A stretch of DNA of 64,000 nucleotides, taken from assembly GCA_036506495.1 (NCBI GenBank), contig DASXRQ010000104.1, forward strand, positions 1-64,000, in the 5' to 3' direction. Shown in pieces: positions 24,804 through 33,289 of this stretch (positions are counted from its first letter, which is position 1; every line of letters begins with the position of its first letter). The notes under the pieces are model-generated. The model made no database searches, was not told where the DNA came from, and saw nothing but the letters and a program-made list of their open reading frames with translations. Made by a program: the position numbers and the translations under genes. Source of the DNA: DASXRC01 sp036506495 (lineage in GTDB: Bacteria > Actinomycetota > Actinomycetes > Mycobacteriales > Micromonosporaceae).

Positions 24804-25799
24804 GTGGACTTGACCTGGCTGGATCCGCACCGCCTCGACCCCCGCGACGTGGCCGAGGCGGTCGGGGTGCTGGAGGCCGCCCGGCAGCTGGACACGCCGC
24901 ACGAGCCCAGCCAGACCGTGGCGTTGTTCACCGCCGATCTGCGATACGGCTGGGACGGCAACCCCTCCCTGGTCGCAGTCGCCCGGAACGCCCGCGGCCG
25001 GGTCTGCGGGGTCCTCGACGTTCACCTCCCGACCTGGGACAACACCCACCTCGGCATGGTGTGGCCGACGGTGGATCCGGCCGCCCGCCGGCAGGGACTC
25101 GGCACGGCGCTGTTCGAGGCCGGGGTCGACCGGGTCCGCGCCGACGGCCGTTCGCTCGTGGTTGTCTTCGGGCACGACCAGCCCGCGACAACCGGCTTCG
25201 CGAAGGCGGTGGGTCTCGACCCGGCGTCCGAGGAGGTCCAGCGCCGGCAGGACCTGCGCGGCCTGGACTGGGAGCGTCTGGACCGGGAGTATGCGGCGGC
25301 CGCCGAGCGTGCCACCGACTACGAGCTGGTCCGCGTGTCCGGGCCGACGCCGGAGGAGATGCTCGCGGACGTGGCCCGGATGACGGCGGCCATCAACGAC
25401 GCGCCGACCGACGATCTGGCGGTCGAGGACGAGGTCTTCACGCCCGAGCGGATCCGCGCGTTCGACGCCGCCCGCGCCGCCCAGGCGCGCCGGATTCACC
25501 GGCTCATCGCCCGCCACAAGGGCACGGGCGCACTCGTCGGCCACACGATGGTCGGTGTGGACAGTGAGCGTCCGTGGCTCGGCCACCAATACGACACGAG
25601 CGTGACGCGCGCGCACCGCGGACACCGCCTCGGCGTGCTCCTCAAGATCGGGATGCTGCGGTGGTTGGCAGTCGAGGAGCCCCAGCTGCACACGCTCGAC
25701 ACCTGGAACGCCGCCTCCAACGACCACATGATCGCGGTAAACGAGCTGCTCGGCTACCGTGTGATCGCCCGCAGCACCGGCTGGCAGAAGCGGCTCTGA
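24804..25799 (+). CDS. Tandem GNAT-family N-acetyltransferase
   Basis: 331 residues with two GNAT domains in a row, an arrangement like mycothiol synthase MshD but without clear identity to it. Domain one has the acetyl-CoA loop at PAARRQGLGTALFEAGVDRV (about 93-112). Domain two has RAHRGHRLGVLLKIGMLRWL (about 269-288) and ends with a NELLGYRVIARSTGWQK motif. The substrate is unknown. The GTG start has no strong ribosome site. It lies 57 bp after the previous gene on the same strand. Confidence 0.88.
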   Translation: MDLTWLDPHRLDPRDVAEAVGVLEAARQLDTPHEPSQTVALFTADLRYGWDGNPSLVAVARNARGRVCGVLDVHLPTWDNTHLGMVWPTVDPAARRQGLGTALFEAGVDRVRADGRSLVVVFGHDQPATTGFAKAVGLDPASEEVQRRQDLRGLDWERLDREYAAAAERATDYELVRVSGPTPEEMLADVARMTAAINDAPTDDLAVEDEVFTPERIRAFDAARAAQARRIHRLIARHKGTGALVGHTMVGVDSERPWLGHQYDTSVTRAHRGHRLGVLLKIGMLRWLAVEEPQLHTLDTWNAASNDHMIAVNELLGYRVIARSTGWQKRL

Positions 25800-25814
25800 C
25801 CCGGCCGCAAGCCG

Positions 25815-26444
25815 CTAGAAGATCTTGGCAACGTCCCGCGCACGGGCGTGGGCGGCGCGGCGGCCGACGTCCGGTTCGGCCGTCGCGAGGTCCGGCCGGA
25901 AAAAGACCTCGTCGATGTCGGCGACGCCCGCCCAGCGGAGCCAGCCCGCGAAGTAGGGCGCCTGGAAGTCGACGCCGAACGACGGCGGCCGGCCCTCGCC
26001 GTAGACCGCACTCGTATAGATCACCGCGGCCTTCCTGCCCTGGAGGAGGCCGGTGTAGCCGTGCTCGGCGTCGAACGAGAACGCCATGCCGGGCTGACTG
26101 ACGACGTCGATGAACTGCTTGAGGACGTACGGCACACCGTGGTTCCACATCGGGATGCTGAACAGGTAGCGGTCGGCGGCGTTGAAGCGGGCGAACGTCA
26201 ACTCGACGCCCTGCCAGGCCGCGGCAGCCTCGCTCGTGGGCTCTTCGCCACCGAAGATCGCCATCTTCGCCGCGGCTGCGGCCGGACCGAACGGCGGCAG
26301 CGCTCCGTCGTCCCACAGGTTCCAGCTCTCTACGGTCGCCGCCGGGTGGGTGTCCCGGTACGTCTCCAGAAAAGTCCGGGCGATTGCCAGGGACTCGGAC
26401 GCGACGCCGCGCGGCGACGCCGATATGTGCAGCAGCGTGGTCAT
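25815..26444 (-). CDS. azoR: FMN-dependent NADH:quinone oxidoreductase/azoreductase
   Basis: 209 residues, flavodoxin-like fold. It reduces quinones and azo compounds by two electrons using NAD(P)H. Visible motifs are the phosphate loop HISASPRGVASESLAIAR, the flavin-contact segment FSIPMWNHGVPYVLKQFID, and YTSAVYGEG. The ATG at 26444 has GGAGG seven bases upstream; an earlier in-frame ATG has no such site. It is divergent from a TetR regulator, and one palindrome sits between them. Induction by quinone-like compounds through that repressor is likely. Confidence 0.92.
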   Translation of the reverse strand: MTTLLHISASPRGVASESLAIARTFLETYRDTHPAATVESWNLWDDGALPPFGPAAAAAKMAIFGGEEPTSEAAAAWQGVELTFARFNAADRYLFSIPMWNHGVPYVLKQFIDVVSQPGMAFSFDAEHGYTGLLQGRKAAVIYTSAVYGEGRPPSFGVDFQAPYFAGWLRWAGVADIDEVFFRPDLATAEPDVGRRAAHARARDVAKIF

Positions 26445-26462
26445 TTCATCCTCCACCGAATT

Positions 26463-26474
26463 GGACTACAGTCC
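26463..26474. promoter_or_regulatory. Palindromic operator shared by azoR and tetR
   Basis: GGACT-AC-AGTCC is an inverted repeat with perfect 5-bp arms in the 34-bp gap between the divergent genes. TACAGT (26467-26472), exactly six bases before the tetR ATG, lies inside it. Repressor binding would therefore cover the tetR promoter and the upstream region of azoR. Confidence 0.7.
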
Positions 26475-26478
26475 GGTT

Positions 26479-27123
26479 ATGGCCCGAGACGTTACCGGAC
26501 CGCGGTCCAGTTACGCCAGGGCGGCCGAGGATCTCCTTTTGTTGCGCGCGTCACCACCCCGGGAGCGCGCCGACGCCGCCCGGAACCGGGCGGCCGTGCT
26601 CGACGCCGCGGCCGGGTTGTTTCGGCGCCACGGCGTGAACGCGGTCTCCATGGACGCGGTCGCGACCGCGGCCGGGGTCGGGAAGGGGACGCTGTTCCGG
26701 CGGTTCGGCGACAAGGCCGGACTGGCCGTCGCGCTGCTCGACGCCCGCGAGCGGGAGCTCCAGGACGCGATCATCTTTGGAGCCGCCCCGCTCGGACCGG
26801 GCAAGCCCGGCGACGAGCCTGGCCAAAGCGACCGACTGCGCGCGTTCGTCGATGCCTACCTCGACTACGCGCTCGCCCACCTGGACCTCCTGCGGATGTC
26901 CGAGACCGGGTCACCGGGGGCGCGGTACCGGGTCGGCGCGTACCGCTTCTGGCACCACCATGTCGCCCTGCTGCTCGCACACCGCGCGGATGCCGACGCC
27001 GACGCGCACGCACTGCTCGCCCCGCTCGCCGCGGAACACCTGCGCGCCGCCGTGGCCGAGCTGGGCGAGGCACGGGTACGCCGGAGCATGCGCGCCCTCG
27101 CAGACGCGCTCGTCGCCGACTGA
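26479..27123 (+). CDS. TetR family transcriptional repressor
   Basis: 214 residues. The N-terminal helix-turn-helix is clear: RNRAAVLDAAAGLFRRHGVN, then AVATAAGVGKGTLFRRFGDK (about 36-80). The ligand domain begins with ALLDARERELQDAI. It is divergent from the azoreductase gene and almost certainly controls both through the GGACT-AC-AGTCC site. The start is placed at ATG 26479, with a leaderless -10. Confidence 0.92.
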   Translation: MARDVTGPRSSYARAAEDLLLLRASPPRERADAARNRAAVLDAAAGLFRRHGVNAVSMDAVATAAGVGKGTLFRRFGDKAGLAVALLDARERELQDAIIFGAAPLGPGKPGDEPGQSDRLRAFVDAYLDYALAHLDLLRMSETGSPGARYRVGAYRFWHHHVALLLAHRADADADAHALLAPLAAEHLRAAVAELGEARVRRSMRALADALVAD

Positions 27124-27172
27124 ACCCGGCGAACACGCGGTGCCGCGGCGCCGGGTGCGGCATGCTCGACGG

Positions 27173-27820
27173 GTGCTCGACGACCTGCGCGTCGCCCGCG
27201 TACCGCTCGTCCCCGAGATCCGGCTGCACCTGGCCGAGGACGCGGTCGTGTGGTGGGCCCGGCTGGAGGCCGAGGCGGGCACCCGGCTGGAGCCGCCGTT
27301 CTGGGCCTCCGCCTGGTACGGCGGCCAGGCGGTCGCCCGCTACGTGCTGGACCATCCCGCGACCGTGGCCGGCCGCCGGGTGCTGGACCTGGCGTCCGGA
27401 TCGGGCCTGGCCGCGATCGCCGCTGCCCGCGCGGGCGCCGCGTCCGTGACCGCGAACGACATTGACCCGTACGCCGTCGCGGCCATCGGGCTCAACGCCG
27501 AGCTGAACGGCGTGCAGGTGACCGCGTCCGACCGCGATCTGCTCGATGGTGACGGCGGGGACGCGGAGGTCGTGCTGGCGGGCGACGTCTTCTACAGCGA
27601 GGCCATGGCTCGGCGTGTGACGGCGTTCGTGGACCGCGTTGCCGCCCGGGGCGGCGACGTGCTCGTGGGTGATCCGGGACGGGCGTTCCTGCCACGCGAC
27701 GGGCTGGACGTCGTGGCGAGCTACGCCGCCCCAACCGAGGCCGGGTTCGCCGACTCGGAGCTGACCGAGGTCCACGTCCTGCGCCCGCGGCGCGGGGTGG
27801 TGCCTATTCTCGGTCCATGA
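27173..27820 (+). CDS. Class I SAM-dependent methyltransferase (nicotinamide/ETFB-lysine methyltransferase-like)
   Basis: 215 residues. PPFWASAWYGGQAVARYVL precedes the SAM loop VLDLASGSGLAAIAAARAG, and NDIDPYAVAAIGLNAELNGV holds the acidic ribose-binding residue. This combination is seen in the protein-lysine methyltransferase group containing ETFB-KMT and nicotinamide N-methyltransferase-like proteins. The GTG start at 27173 follows CATGCT by six bases; a longer frame upstream overlaps the tetR gene and is not supported. The stop overlaps the next start by 4 bp. Confidence 0.88.
   Translation: MLDDLRVARVPLVPEIRLHLAEDAVVWWARLEAEAGTRLEPPFWASAWYGGQAVARYVLDHPATVAGRRVLDLASGSGLAAIAAARAGAASVTANDIDPYAVAAIGLNAELNGVQVTASDRDLLDGDGGDAEVVLAGDVFYSEAMARRVTAFVDRVAARGGDVLVGDPGRAFLPRDGLDVVASYAAPTEAGFADSELTEVHVLRPRRGVVPILGP
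27805..27810 (+). promoter_or_regulatory. Putative leaderless -10 inside the methyltransferase gene
   Basis: TATTCT lies exactly six bases before the ATG at 27817, within the end of the upstream methyltransferase gene. The downstream gene could thus have its own leaderless transcript in addition to coupled translation. Confidence 0.5.
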
Positions 27821-28488
27821 CCTCACCGGACCCCGACGAGCGGACCCGGCAGATCGCCGCGGGGTCGTTGGGGGACGACGATCCGACGCGCTGGTTCGAG
27901 CGTCTGTACGCCGCGGCCGAACAGGGCGACGCCGTCGTCCCGTGGGACCGATGGACGCCGCAGCAGTTGCTCGTCGACTGGGCTGCCTCCCGTGACCTGG
28001 TGGGGGCCGGACGGAAGGCCGTCGTCGTGGGCAGCGGGTACGGCCGCGACGCCGAGTACATCGCCGGACTCGGGTTCCGCACGGTCGCGTTCGACGTCTC
28101 GCAGACCGCTGTGGACGCTACCCGCCGCCGGTTCCCGGACTCGGAGGTCAAGTACGTCACGGCGAACGTGCTCGACCTGCCCGCCGAGTGGCGCGGGAAA
28201 TTCGACCTCGTCGTCGAGAGCATCACGGTCCAGTCCCTCCCGCCGGAGCTCCACCGCCAGGCGATCGACCAGATTGGACAGTTGGTCGCCCCCGGCGGCA
28301 CGCTCATCGTGATCGCGGCGGCCCGGGAGGACGGGGAGTCGGTTCAGCAACCGCCATGGCCGCTCACCCGGGCCGAGATCGAGGCGTTCGCGACCGGTGG
28401 CCTGCACGCCGGACGCATCGAGGACATCCCGGACACTACCGAGCCCGGACTGCGCCGCTGGCGGGCGGAGTTCGAGCGCCCGCGCTAG
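27817..28488 (+). CDS. Class I SAM-dependent methyltransferase (TPMT-like)
   Basis: 223 residues. It begins with a region ending RWFERLYAAAEQGDAVVPWD, seen in thiopurine S-methyltransferase-like enzymes. The SAM loop follows (AVVVGSGYGRDAEYIAGLGF), then VAFDVSQTAVDATRRRF and the motif FDLVVESITVQSLPP. It is predicted to methylate a small molecule in the cytoplasm. It overlaps the preceding methyltransferase gene by 4 bp (ATGA), so the two are coupled. Confidence 0.9.
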   Translation: MTSPDPDERTRQIAAGSLGDDDPTRWFERLYAAAEQGDAVVPWDRWTPQQLLVDWAASRDLVGAGRKAVVVGSGYGRDAEYIAGLGFRTVAFDVSQTAVDATRRRFPDSEVKYVTANVLDLPAEWRGKFDLVVESITVQSLPPELHRQAIDQIGQLVAPGGTLIVIAAAREDGESVQQPPWPLTRAEIEAFATGGLHAGRIEDIPDTTEPGLRRWRAEFERPR

Positions 28489-28530
28489 CACCGGGCCGAC
28501 CCGCCCCGCGACCGTCGCCCGGCTTGCTCA

Positions 28531-28636
28531 CCCAACTCTGACGGAGTTGGGGCACCCGACGGACGCTGACCGCCCAACTCTGACGGAGTTGGGGCACCCG
28601 ACGGACGCTGACCACCCAACTCTGACGGAGTTGCGC
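28531..28636. repeat. Tandem 42-bp repeat, 2.5 copies, each with a hairpin
   Basis: CCCAACTC-TGACG-GAGTTGGG starts at 28531, 28573 and 28615, so the period is 42 bp. The linker CACCCGACGGACGCTGACC between copies is identical. Each copy can form an 8-bp stem with a 5-base loop; the third loses its outer pair. The array lies in the 204-bp gap after a methyltransferase gene and before the end of the convergent DUF3052-like gene. It is not a CRISPR array because the linkers are identical. A role in termination or mRNA stability is possible. Confidence 0.9.
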
Positions 28637-28692
28637 AGCCGGCGGCCCACCGGCACCGAGGATACGTAGATCGCCTGCGCGAGGCGCCGTGC

Positions 28693-29091
28693 CTACCGCC
28701 CGCCCGTGAATGGAGGTTCGCCATCCTTGAGTGGGCGGAACCGCAGGGCCGACCACACATTGTCGACGGCGACCTGGCCGATCGGGCGCAGCCCGTACTC
28801 GGCGAGGTTCGGCCACAGGCTGTCGCGGTTGATGTCCGAGCGTCCGGCCTTGGGATACGCGACCCAGAGCGTGTCCGGCCGGGTCAGTTTGCCGCCGTGG
28901 CGCTGGAGGATGGAGCGCAGCGAGGCTGCGTCGCGAGCGAACACCACCGCGGTGTTCGCGCTCTCGAGCTCCTCCACGTGGCGAGCCCCCGCGGGCAGGG
29001 GTTCGAGGAGGTCGCGGTGTCCGGCCTCCGACACCCAGACCGCCGAGTCAGGCTCAATCAGCAGCTTCTCGGCGACGGTCTTCGCGCTCAC
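28693..29091 (-). CDS. DUF3052-like protein
   Basis: 132 residues. The pattern LWVAYPKAGRSD ... LWPNLAEYGLRPIGQVAVD and WSALRFRP is that of the DUF3052 family, an alpha/beta fold of unknown function widespread in actinobacteria. The GTG start has GGAGGG four bases upstream. It follows the dihydrofolate-reductase-like gene on the same strand with 22 bp between, suggesting an operon. Confidence 0.87.
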   Translation of the reverse strand: MSAKTVAEKLLIEPDSAVWVSEAGHRDLLEPLPAGARHVEELESANTAVVFARDAASLRSILQRHGGKLTRPDTLWVAYPKAGRSDINRDSLWPNLAEYGLRPIGQVAVDNVWSALRFRPLKDGEPPFTGGR

Positions 29092-29113
29092 ATCACCCTC
29101 CGCACCCTCCGCG

Positions 29114-29665
29114 CTACTTCTCGGCCGGCCCGTAGGTCAGCAGGAGCACGCCGTTGCTGAACGGCTTGGCGTCGAGCAGCTTCAGCGGAACCTGCTCGCT
29201 GTCGGCGAACAGGCGCTTGCCGGAACCGACGACGATCGGGTGCACCAGCAGCTGAAGCTCGTCGATCAGACCGTCTCGCAGCAACGATCGGACCAGCGCC
29301 GCACTGCCGATGATCGCGATGTTCTTGCCCGGCTCCTGCTTGAGCTTGGTCAGCTCCGCCGCGACGTTCCCCTTGATCAAGGTCGAGTTCTGCCACTCGT
29401 CGGTGCTGTCCAGAGTCGTCGAGACGACGTACTTGGGCGTGTCGTTCATGAAGCCCGCCGGCTCGTCCTCGGTCTCCTCCTGGTTGGGCCAGAAGGCCGC
29501 GAACTCCTGGTACGTCTTCCGGCCGAGCAGCATGGCATCCGAGGCGGCCTGCTGGGCGCCGACGGCCTGCCCCATCTCCTCATTGAAGTACGGGAAGTGC
29601 CACTTCTCCGGCGACTCGATGACGCCGTCGAGCGATATGAACTCCGACGCGACGATCTTCCTCAT
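29114..29665 (-). CDS. Dihydrofolate reductase/RibD C-terminal family protein
   Basis: 183 residues. It begins MRKIVASEFISLDGVIESPE and contains the NADPH-binding GSAALVRSLLRDGLIDELQL (about 118-137). The LLVHPIVVGSGKRLF strand follows. These stand-alone proteins share the RibD reductase fold; the substrate is unknown, and true dihydrofolate reduction is unlikely. GGAGGA lies at a good distance from the ATG at 29665. A second, distinct member of the family is encoded at 52895. Confidence 0.9.
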   Translation of the reverse strand: MRKIVASEFISLDGVIESPEKWHFPYFNEEMGQAVGAQQAASDAMLLGRKTYQEFAAFWPNQEETEDEPAGFMNDTPKYVVSTTLDSTDEWQNSTLIKGNVAAELTKLKQEPGKNIAIIGSAALVRSLLRDGLIDELQLLVHPIVVGSGKRLFADSEQVPLKLLDAKPFSNGVLLLTYGPAEK

Positions 29666-29757
29666 CGTGACTCCTCCAGTCGTGGTGACCCGGTCCACCC
29701 TCCCACCGACAGGAGAACTTGTCAAGACGGGTGCCGTTGTCCGAGGCGTACGAGAGA

Positions 29758-30174
29758 ATGGCAGTTGTGAGCCGCCCCGCCGTACCTCTGACGCGGCACC
29801 TGCTGCGCGTTCGCGACCTGATGGATCGCGCGTACGCCGAGCCCCTGGACATCTCGACGCTCGCTCGCCGCGCGTGCCTGTCGCGGGCGCACTTCATCCG
29901 CACGTTCAAGGACACGTTCGGCGAGTCCCCACACCGCTACCTGATGACGCGCCGGCTCGAACGTGCCAAGGCGCTGCTGCGCGCCGGAGAGCTGTCGGTG
30001 ACCGAGGTGTGCCTCGCGGTGGGCTTCACGAGTCTGGGCTCGTTCAGCACCCAGTTCCGTCGGTTCGTCGGGGACAGCCCCAACGGGTACGCCAAGCGGC
30101 ACGCCCACTCGCCCGCCGAACTGGACAGGATCCCGAGCTGCTACGTGCGGATGCGGACCCGTCCGACGCTTTGA
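29758..30174 (+). CDS. AraC family transcriptional regulator (DNA-binding domain only)
   Basis: 138 residues. It is little more than the two helix-turn-helix units of the family: DISTLARRACLSRAHFIRTF and SVTEVCLAVGFTSLGSFSTQ followed by FRRFVGDSP. It lacks a ligand domain. The ATG at 29758 is used; GTG 29767 is equally plausible because GAGAAT lies seven bases before it. The VOC protein and hydrolase follow on the same strand, a pairing often seen for AraC-regulated glyoxalase-fold genes. Confidence 0.9.
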   Translation: MAVVSRPAVPLTRHLLRVRDLMDRAYAEPLDISTLARRACLSRAHFIRTFKDTFGESPHRYLMTRRLERAKALLRAGELSVTEVCLAVGFTSLGSFSTQFRRFVGDSPNGYAKRHAHSPAELDRIPSCYVRMRTRPTL

Positions 30175-30243
30175 GCCTTTTCGAGAAGCAGGGCCGCAAA
30201 CGCCTTCCTACGCTTGTGGCAGCGGAAGATCACGGAGGCTTTG

Positions 30244-30660
30244 ATGATCACAGGTGTTGCGCTCGTTTGCGTGTACGTCGGCGACTACGACAAGGCGTAC
30301 GACTTCTACGTCAACACGCTCGGGTTCGAGGTAGGCATGGACGCGCCCATGGAGGGCGGCGGCCGCTGGCTCGTGGTGCACTCGCCAGCGCAGCCGGAGG
30401 TGCCCATCATGCTCGTCGTGCCGGAACCGCCCCTCATGGACGCGGCGACGGCCAAACAGGTGCATGCACTGCTCGCCACCGGGTTCCTCGGTCCCGGCGC
30501 GCTGGCCACCGACGACTGCCGTGCGACATACGAGGACCTGCTGGCCAAGGGCGTGGAGTTCATCGAGGAGCCGAGTGAGCGGTTCTACGGCATCGACGCG
30601 GCCTTCCGCGATCCGTTCGGCAACCACTGGCGACTCACCCAGACGAGGAGGCTGTCGTGA
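30244..30660 (+). CDS. VOC/glyoxalase superfamily protein
   Basis: 138 residues with the two beta-alpha-beta-beta-beta modules of the superfamily. VCVYVGDYDKAYDFYVNTLG opens module one, and RFYGIDAAFRDPFGNHW closes module two. Metal-binding His/Glu candidates are present but not certain. GGAGG precedes the ATG at 30244 by six bases. The stop overlaps the hydrolase start by 4 bp. The preceding AraC gene probably regulates it. Confidence 0.9.
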   Translation: MITGVALVCVYVGDYDKAYDFYVNTLGFEVGMDAPMEGGGRWLVVHSPAQPEVPIMLVVPEPPLMDAATAKQVHALLATGFLGPGALATDDCRATYEDLLAKGVEFIEEPSERFYGIDAAFRDPFGNHWRLTQTRRLS

Positions 30661-31424
30661 CAGTAGAGTCACTGCGCTCCACCGACGGCACGTCGATCGC
30701 CTTCGAGTGGGTCGGCACCGGTCCGGCGCTCGTGCTCGTGGATGGCGCGATGTGTTTCCGCGGGTTCGGGCCGATGGGACCGCTCGCCGCGCTGCTGGCG
30801 GACGAGTTCACCGTGTTCACGTACGACCGGCGCGGCCGCGGGCAGAGCACCGACACCCAGCCGTACGCCATCGAGCGCGAGGTGGACGACCTGGCCGCGC
30901 TCGTCGAGGCGGCCGGCGGGTCGGCGTACGCCTACGGGGTCTCCTCGGGCGCGGTGCTGGCCCTGCTCGCGGCCGAGCGGGGCGTGGACATGCCGAGGCT
31001 GGGGCTGTTCGAGCCGCCGCTCGGCGTGCAGCAGTCGAACCTCCCTGCCGAGCTGGCGGAACTCGTCGCGGCCGGCCGCCGCGGTGACGCCGTTGAGCAC
31101 TTCCAGCGCTCGATCGGCATCCCGGCCGAGGCGGTCGAAGGCATGCGGAACGCGCCGTTCCGGCCGGCGCTGGAGGCGATCGCGCCGACGCTCGTGTACG
31201 ACACGACTATCGCCGCGTCGGTGCCGGTCGCACGGCTGGCCGCGATCGCGACTCCCGCGCTGGTCATCGACAGCGCCGCCAGCACCGGCGGGCTGCGCGA
31301 CGCCGCGGCGGCGGTGGCCGACGCCCTGCCGAACGGCCGGCGCCTCAGCCTGAAGGGCGAGTTCCACGACGTGCCCGCAGACGTCCTCACACCCGTGCTG
31401 ACGGAGTTCTTCGGCGGCCGGTGA
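30657..31424 (+). CDS. Alpha/beta hydrolase
   Basis: 255 residues. The oxyanion region (LVDGAMCFRGFGPMGPLAAL), the strand-turn FTVFTYDRRGRGQS and the nucleophile elbow YGVSSGAV (about residue 98, Ser) are visible. An acidic residue in ALVIDSAAS and His in GEFHDVP complete a plausible triad. It is a cytoplasmic esterase-like enzyme with unknown substrate, coupled to the VOC gene by a 4-bp overlap. Confidence 0.9.
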   Translation: MTVESLRSTDGTSIAFEWVGTGPALVLVDGAMCFRGFGPMGPLAALLADEFTVFTYDRRGRGQSTDTQPYAIEREVDDLAALVEAAGGSAYAYGVSSGAVLALLAAERGVDMPRLGLFEPPLGVQQSNLPAELAELVAAGRRGDAVEHFQRSIGIPAEAVEGMRNAPFRPALEAIAPTLVYDTTIAASVPVARLAAIATPALVIDSAASTGGLRDAAAAVADALPNGRRLSLKGEFHDVPADVLTPVLTEFFGGR

Positions 31425-31435
31425 GCCCGTCGCCG

Positions 31436-31447
31436 TGACATCTGTCA
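31436..31447 (+). promoter_or_regulatory. Palindromic site upstream of the ABC/two-component operon
   Basis: TGACA-TC-TGTCA is an inverted repeat with perfect 5-bp arms, 60 bp before the first gene of the operon. It is a reasonable binding site for the operon's own LuxR-type response regulator. No other palindrome of this quality was found in the 82-bp gap. Confidence 0.5.
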
Positions 31448-31506
31448 TGCGGAGGTGGTGATGCGCGGCATGAGTCGCGGCACCCCCGCTCGGCGACCGT
31501 AGGTGC

Positions 31507-32463
31507 ATGACCTTCGTAGAGACCCAGGACCGGTACGCCACGGCGGCTCACGCCGCCGACCGATACCCGGCGATCGAGATCCGGGATGCCGTCAAGACGT
31601 TCGGCAGCGTCGTTGCGGTCGACGGCGTCTCCCTGTCCATCCAGCCGGGCGAGATCGTCGCGCTGTTGGGACCCAACGGTGCCGGCAAGACCACGACGAT
31701 CGACATACTCCTCGGCCTGTCCCGGCCCACCCGCGGCGCGGTCTCGGTCTACGGCATGTCGCCGCGGGCCGCCGTCGCGCGCGGCCTCGTGTCCGCGGTG
31801 ATGCAGACCGGCGGACTGCTCAAGGACTACACGGTCGCGGAGACCGTCCGCCTGACCGCCTCCCTGTTCGCTTCCGGCCGACCGGTCGAGGAACTGCTCG
31901 ACCGTGCCGGCATCGCGGACATCGCGAACCGCCGCGTCGGCGCCTGCTCCGGCGGCCAGCAGCAGCGGCTGCGGTTCGCAATGGCGCTGGCGCCCAATCC
32001 CGACCTGCTCATCCTCGACGAGCCCACCACCGGCATGGACGTCGAGGGCCGCCGCGACTTCTGGGCCGCCATCCGCGCCGACGCAGCCGCCGGCCGCACG
32101 GTCGTCTTCGCCACCCACTACCTCGCCGAGGCCGACGAGCACGCCGACCGGATCGTGTTCATCCGCAAGGGTCAGGTCGTCGCGGACGGCACGCCGTCGC
32201 AGATCAAGAGCCTCGGCAGTGGGCGCACGGTCCGGGCCACCCTGGCGGGCGCATCCTCCCGGGACCTGACCGGCATCCCCGGCGCCAGCTCGGTCGAGGT
32301 CCGCGGCGACACGCTGATCGTGCAGGCACACGACTCGGACGCGGTCGCGCGGCACCTGCTCACGACCACGACAGCCCGCGACCTGGAGATCACTTCCCGC
32401 AACATCGAGGACGCGTTCATCGCGTTGACGATCGACGACGACACGGAGGCGACTGACCGATGA
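31507..32463 (+). CDS. ABC-2 exporter, ATP-binding subunit
   Basis: 318 residues. Walker A is GPNGAGKTTT, the signature CSGGQQQRL, Walker B LLILDEPTTGMD and the switch His is in FATHYLAEAD. About 80 residues after the core resemble the C-terminal regulatory part of drug or antibiotic exporter ATPases. It probably drives export of a drug, lipid or peptide with the permease that follows. The gene starts a four-gene operon with a sensor kinase and response regulator, like the LnrJK-LMN and DesKR-linked exporters. Confidence 0.95.
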   Translation: MTFVETQDRYATAAHAADRYPAIEIRDAVKTFGSVVAVDGVSLSIQPGEIVALLGPNGAGKTTTIDILLGLSRPTRGAVSVYGMSPRAAVARGLVSAVMQTGGLLKDYTVAETVRLTASLFASGRPVEELLDRAGIADIANRRVGACSGGQQQRLRFAMALAPNPDLLILDEPTTGMDVEGRRDFWAAIRADAAAGRTVVFATHYLAEADEHADRIVFIRKGQVVADGTPSQIKSLGSGRTVRATLAGASSRDLTGIPGASSVEVRGDTLIVQAHDSDAVARHLLTTTTARDLEITSRNIEDAFIALTIDDDTEATDR

Positions 32464-33251
32464 CCGCTCCTGCTATCGCGACAATCGACGGCCGGTCCCT
32501 GCCCCGCTGGGGTGGGTTCTCGGCGACGTTCCTGGGCCTGGAGCTCCGGCGGCTGCTTCGCAACCGGCGCGTGGTGATCTTCACCCTCGTCGTGCCGCCC
32601 GTGTTCTTCCTGCTGTTCGGTACGAACGCGAACAACAAGACCGAGGTCGTCGGGCACGGCAACGTGACGGCGTACGTGATGATCAGCCTGGCGATCTACG
32701 GCGCGATGCTGGCGACGACGAGCGGCGGCGCGTCCGTGTCCTTGGAACGGGCAGTCGGCTGGAGCCGGCAGCTGCGGCTCACGCCGCTGCGGCCCGCGGC
32801 GTACGTCGGGGTCAAGCTGCTTGTGGCCATGGCGCTCGGCCTGATGTCGGTGGTCGCGACGTACGCCGTCGGGTCCGCCAGCGGTGCGCACATGCCGTGG
32901 TACGTCTGGGTCGAGACCGGCCTGCTCGCCTGGCTGTGTGCCCTGGTGTTCGCCGCGTTCGGACTGTTCATGGGGTACCTGCTGCCGGGCGAGAACGTCA
33001 TGCAGATCCTGGGCCCGGTCCTCGCGTTGCTCGCATTCGCAGGTGGGCTGTTCGTCCCCGTCGACCAGATGGGCCACACGTTCGCGACGCTCGCCAAGTT
33101 CACCCCGGCGTACGGCGTCGGCGAGATCGCCCGGTACCCGCTGACCGGCGACGGTTCGATCGGCATCGCCATTGTGAACGTCGCCGTTTGGACCTTGGTG
33201 TTCTGCCTCGGCGCCGCCTGGCGGTTCCGTCGCGACACCAAGCGGGTATGA
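32460..33251 (+). CDS. ABC-2 exporter, permease subunit
   Basis: 263 residues with six predicted helices and a short cytoplasmic N-terminus. FLGLELRRLLRNRRVVIFTL leads into helix one, and the later FGLFMGYLLPGENVMQILGP region matches ABC-2 transporters. It overlaps the ATPase gene by 4 bp (ATGA). The two products should form a heterotetrameric exporter. Confidence 0.94.
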   Translation: MTAPAIATIDGRSLPRWGGFSATFLGLELRRLLRNRRVVIFTLVVPPVFFLLFGTNANNKTEVVGHGNVTAYVMISLAIYGAMLATTSGGASVSLERAVGWSRQLRLTPLRPAAYVGVKLLVAMALGLMSVVATYAVGSASGAHMPWYVWVETGLLAWLCALVFAAFGLFMGYLLPGENVMQILGPVLALLAFAGGLFVPVDQMGHTFATLAKFTPAYGVGEIARYPLTGDGSIGIAIVNVAVWTLVFCLGAAWRFRRDTKRV

Positions 33252-33289
33252 CGGCGACCCCGGTCGCCCGCGACGATAGCGTTGGTCGC

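Noticed and set aside
28531..28636. CRISPR array
   Set aside because: Only 2.5 units, and the sequences between the stems are identical rather than unique spacers.
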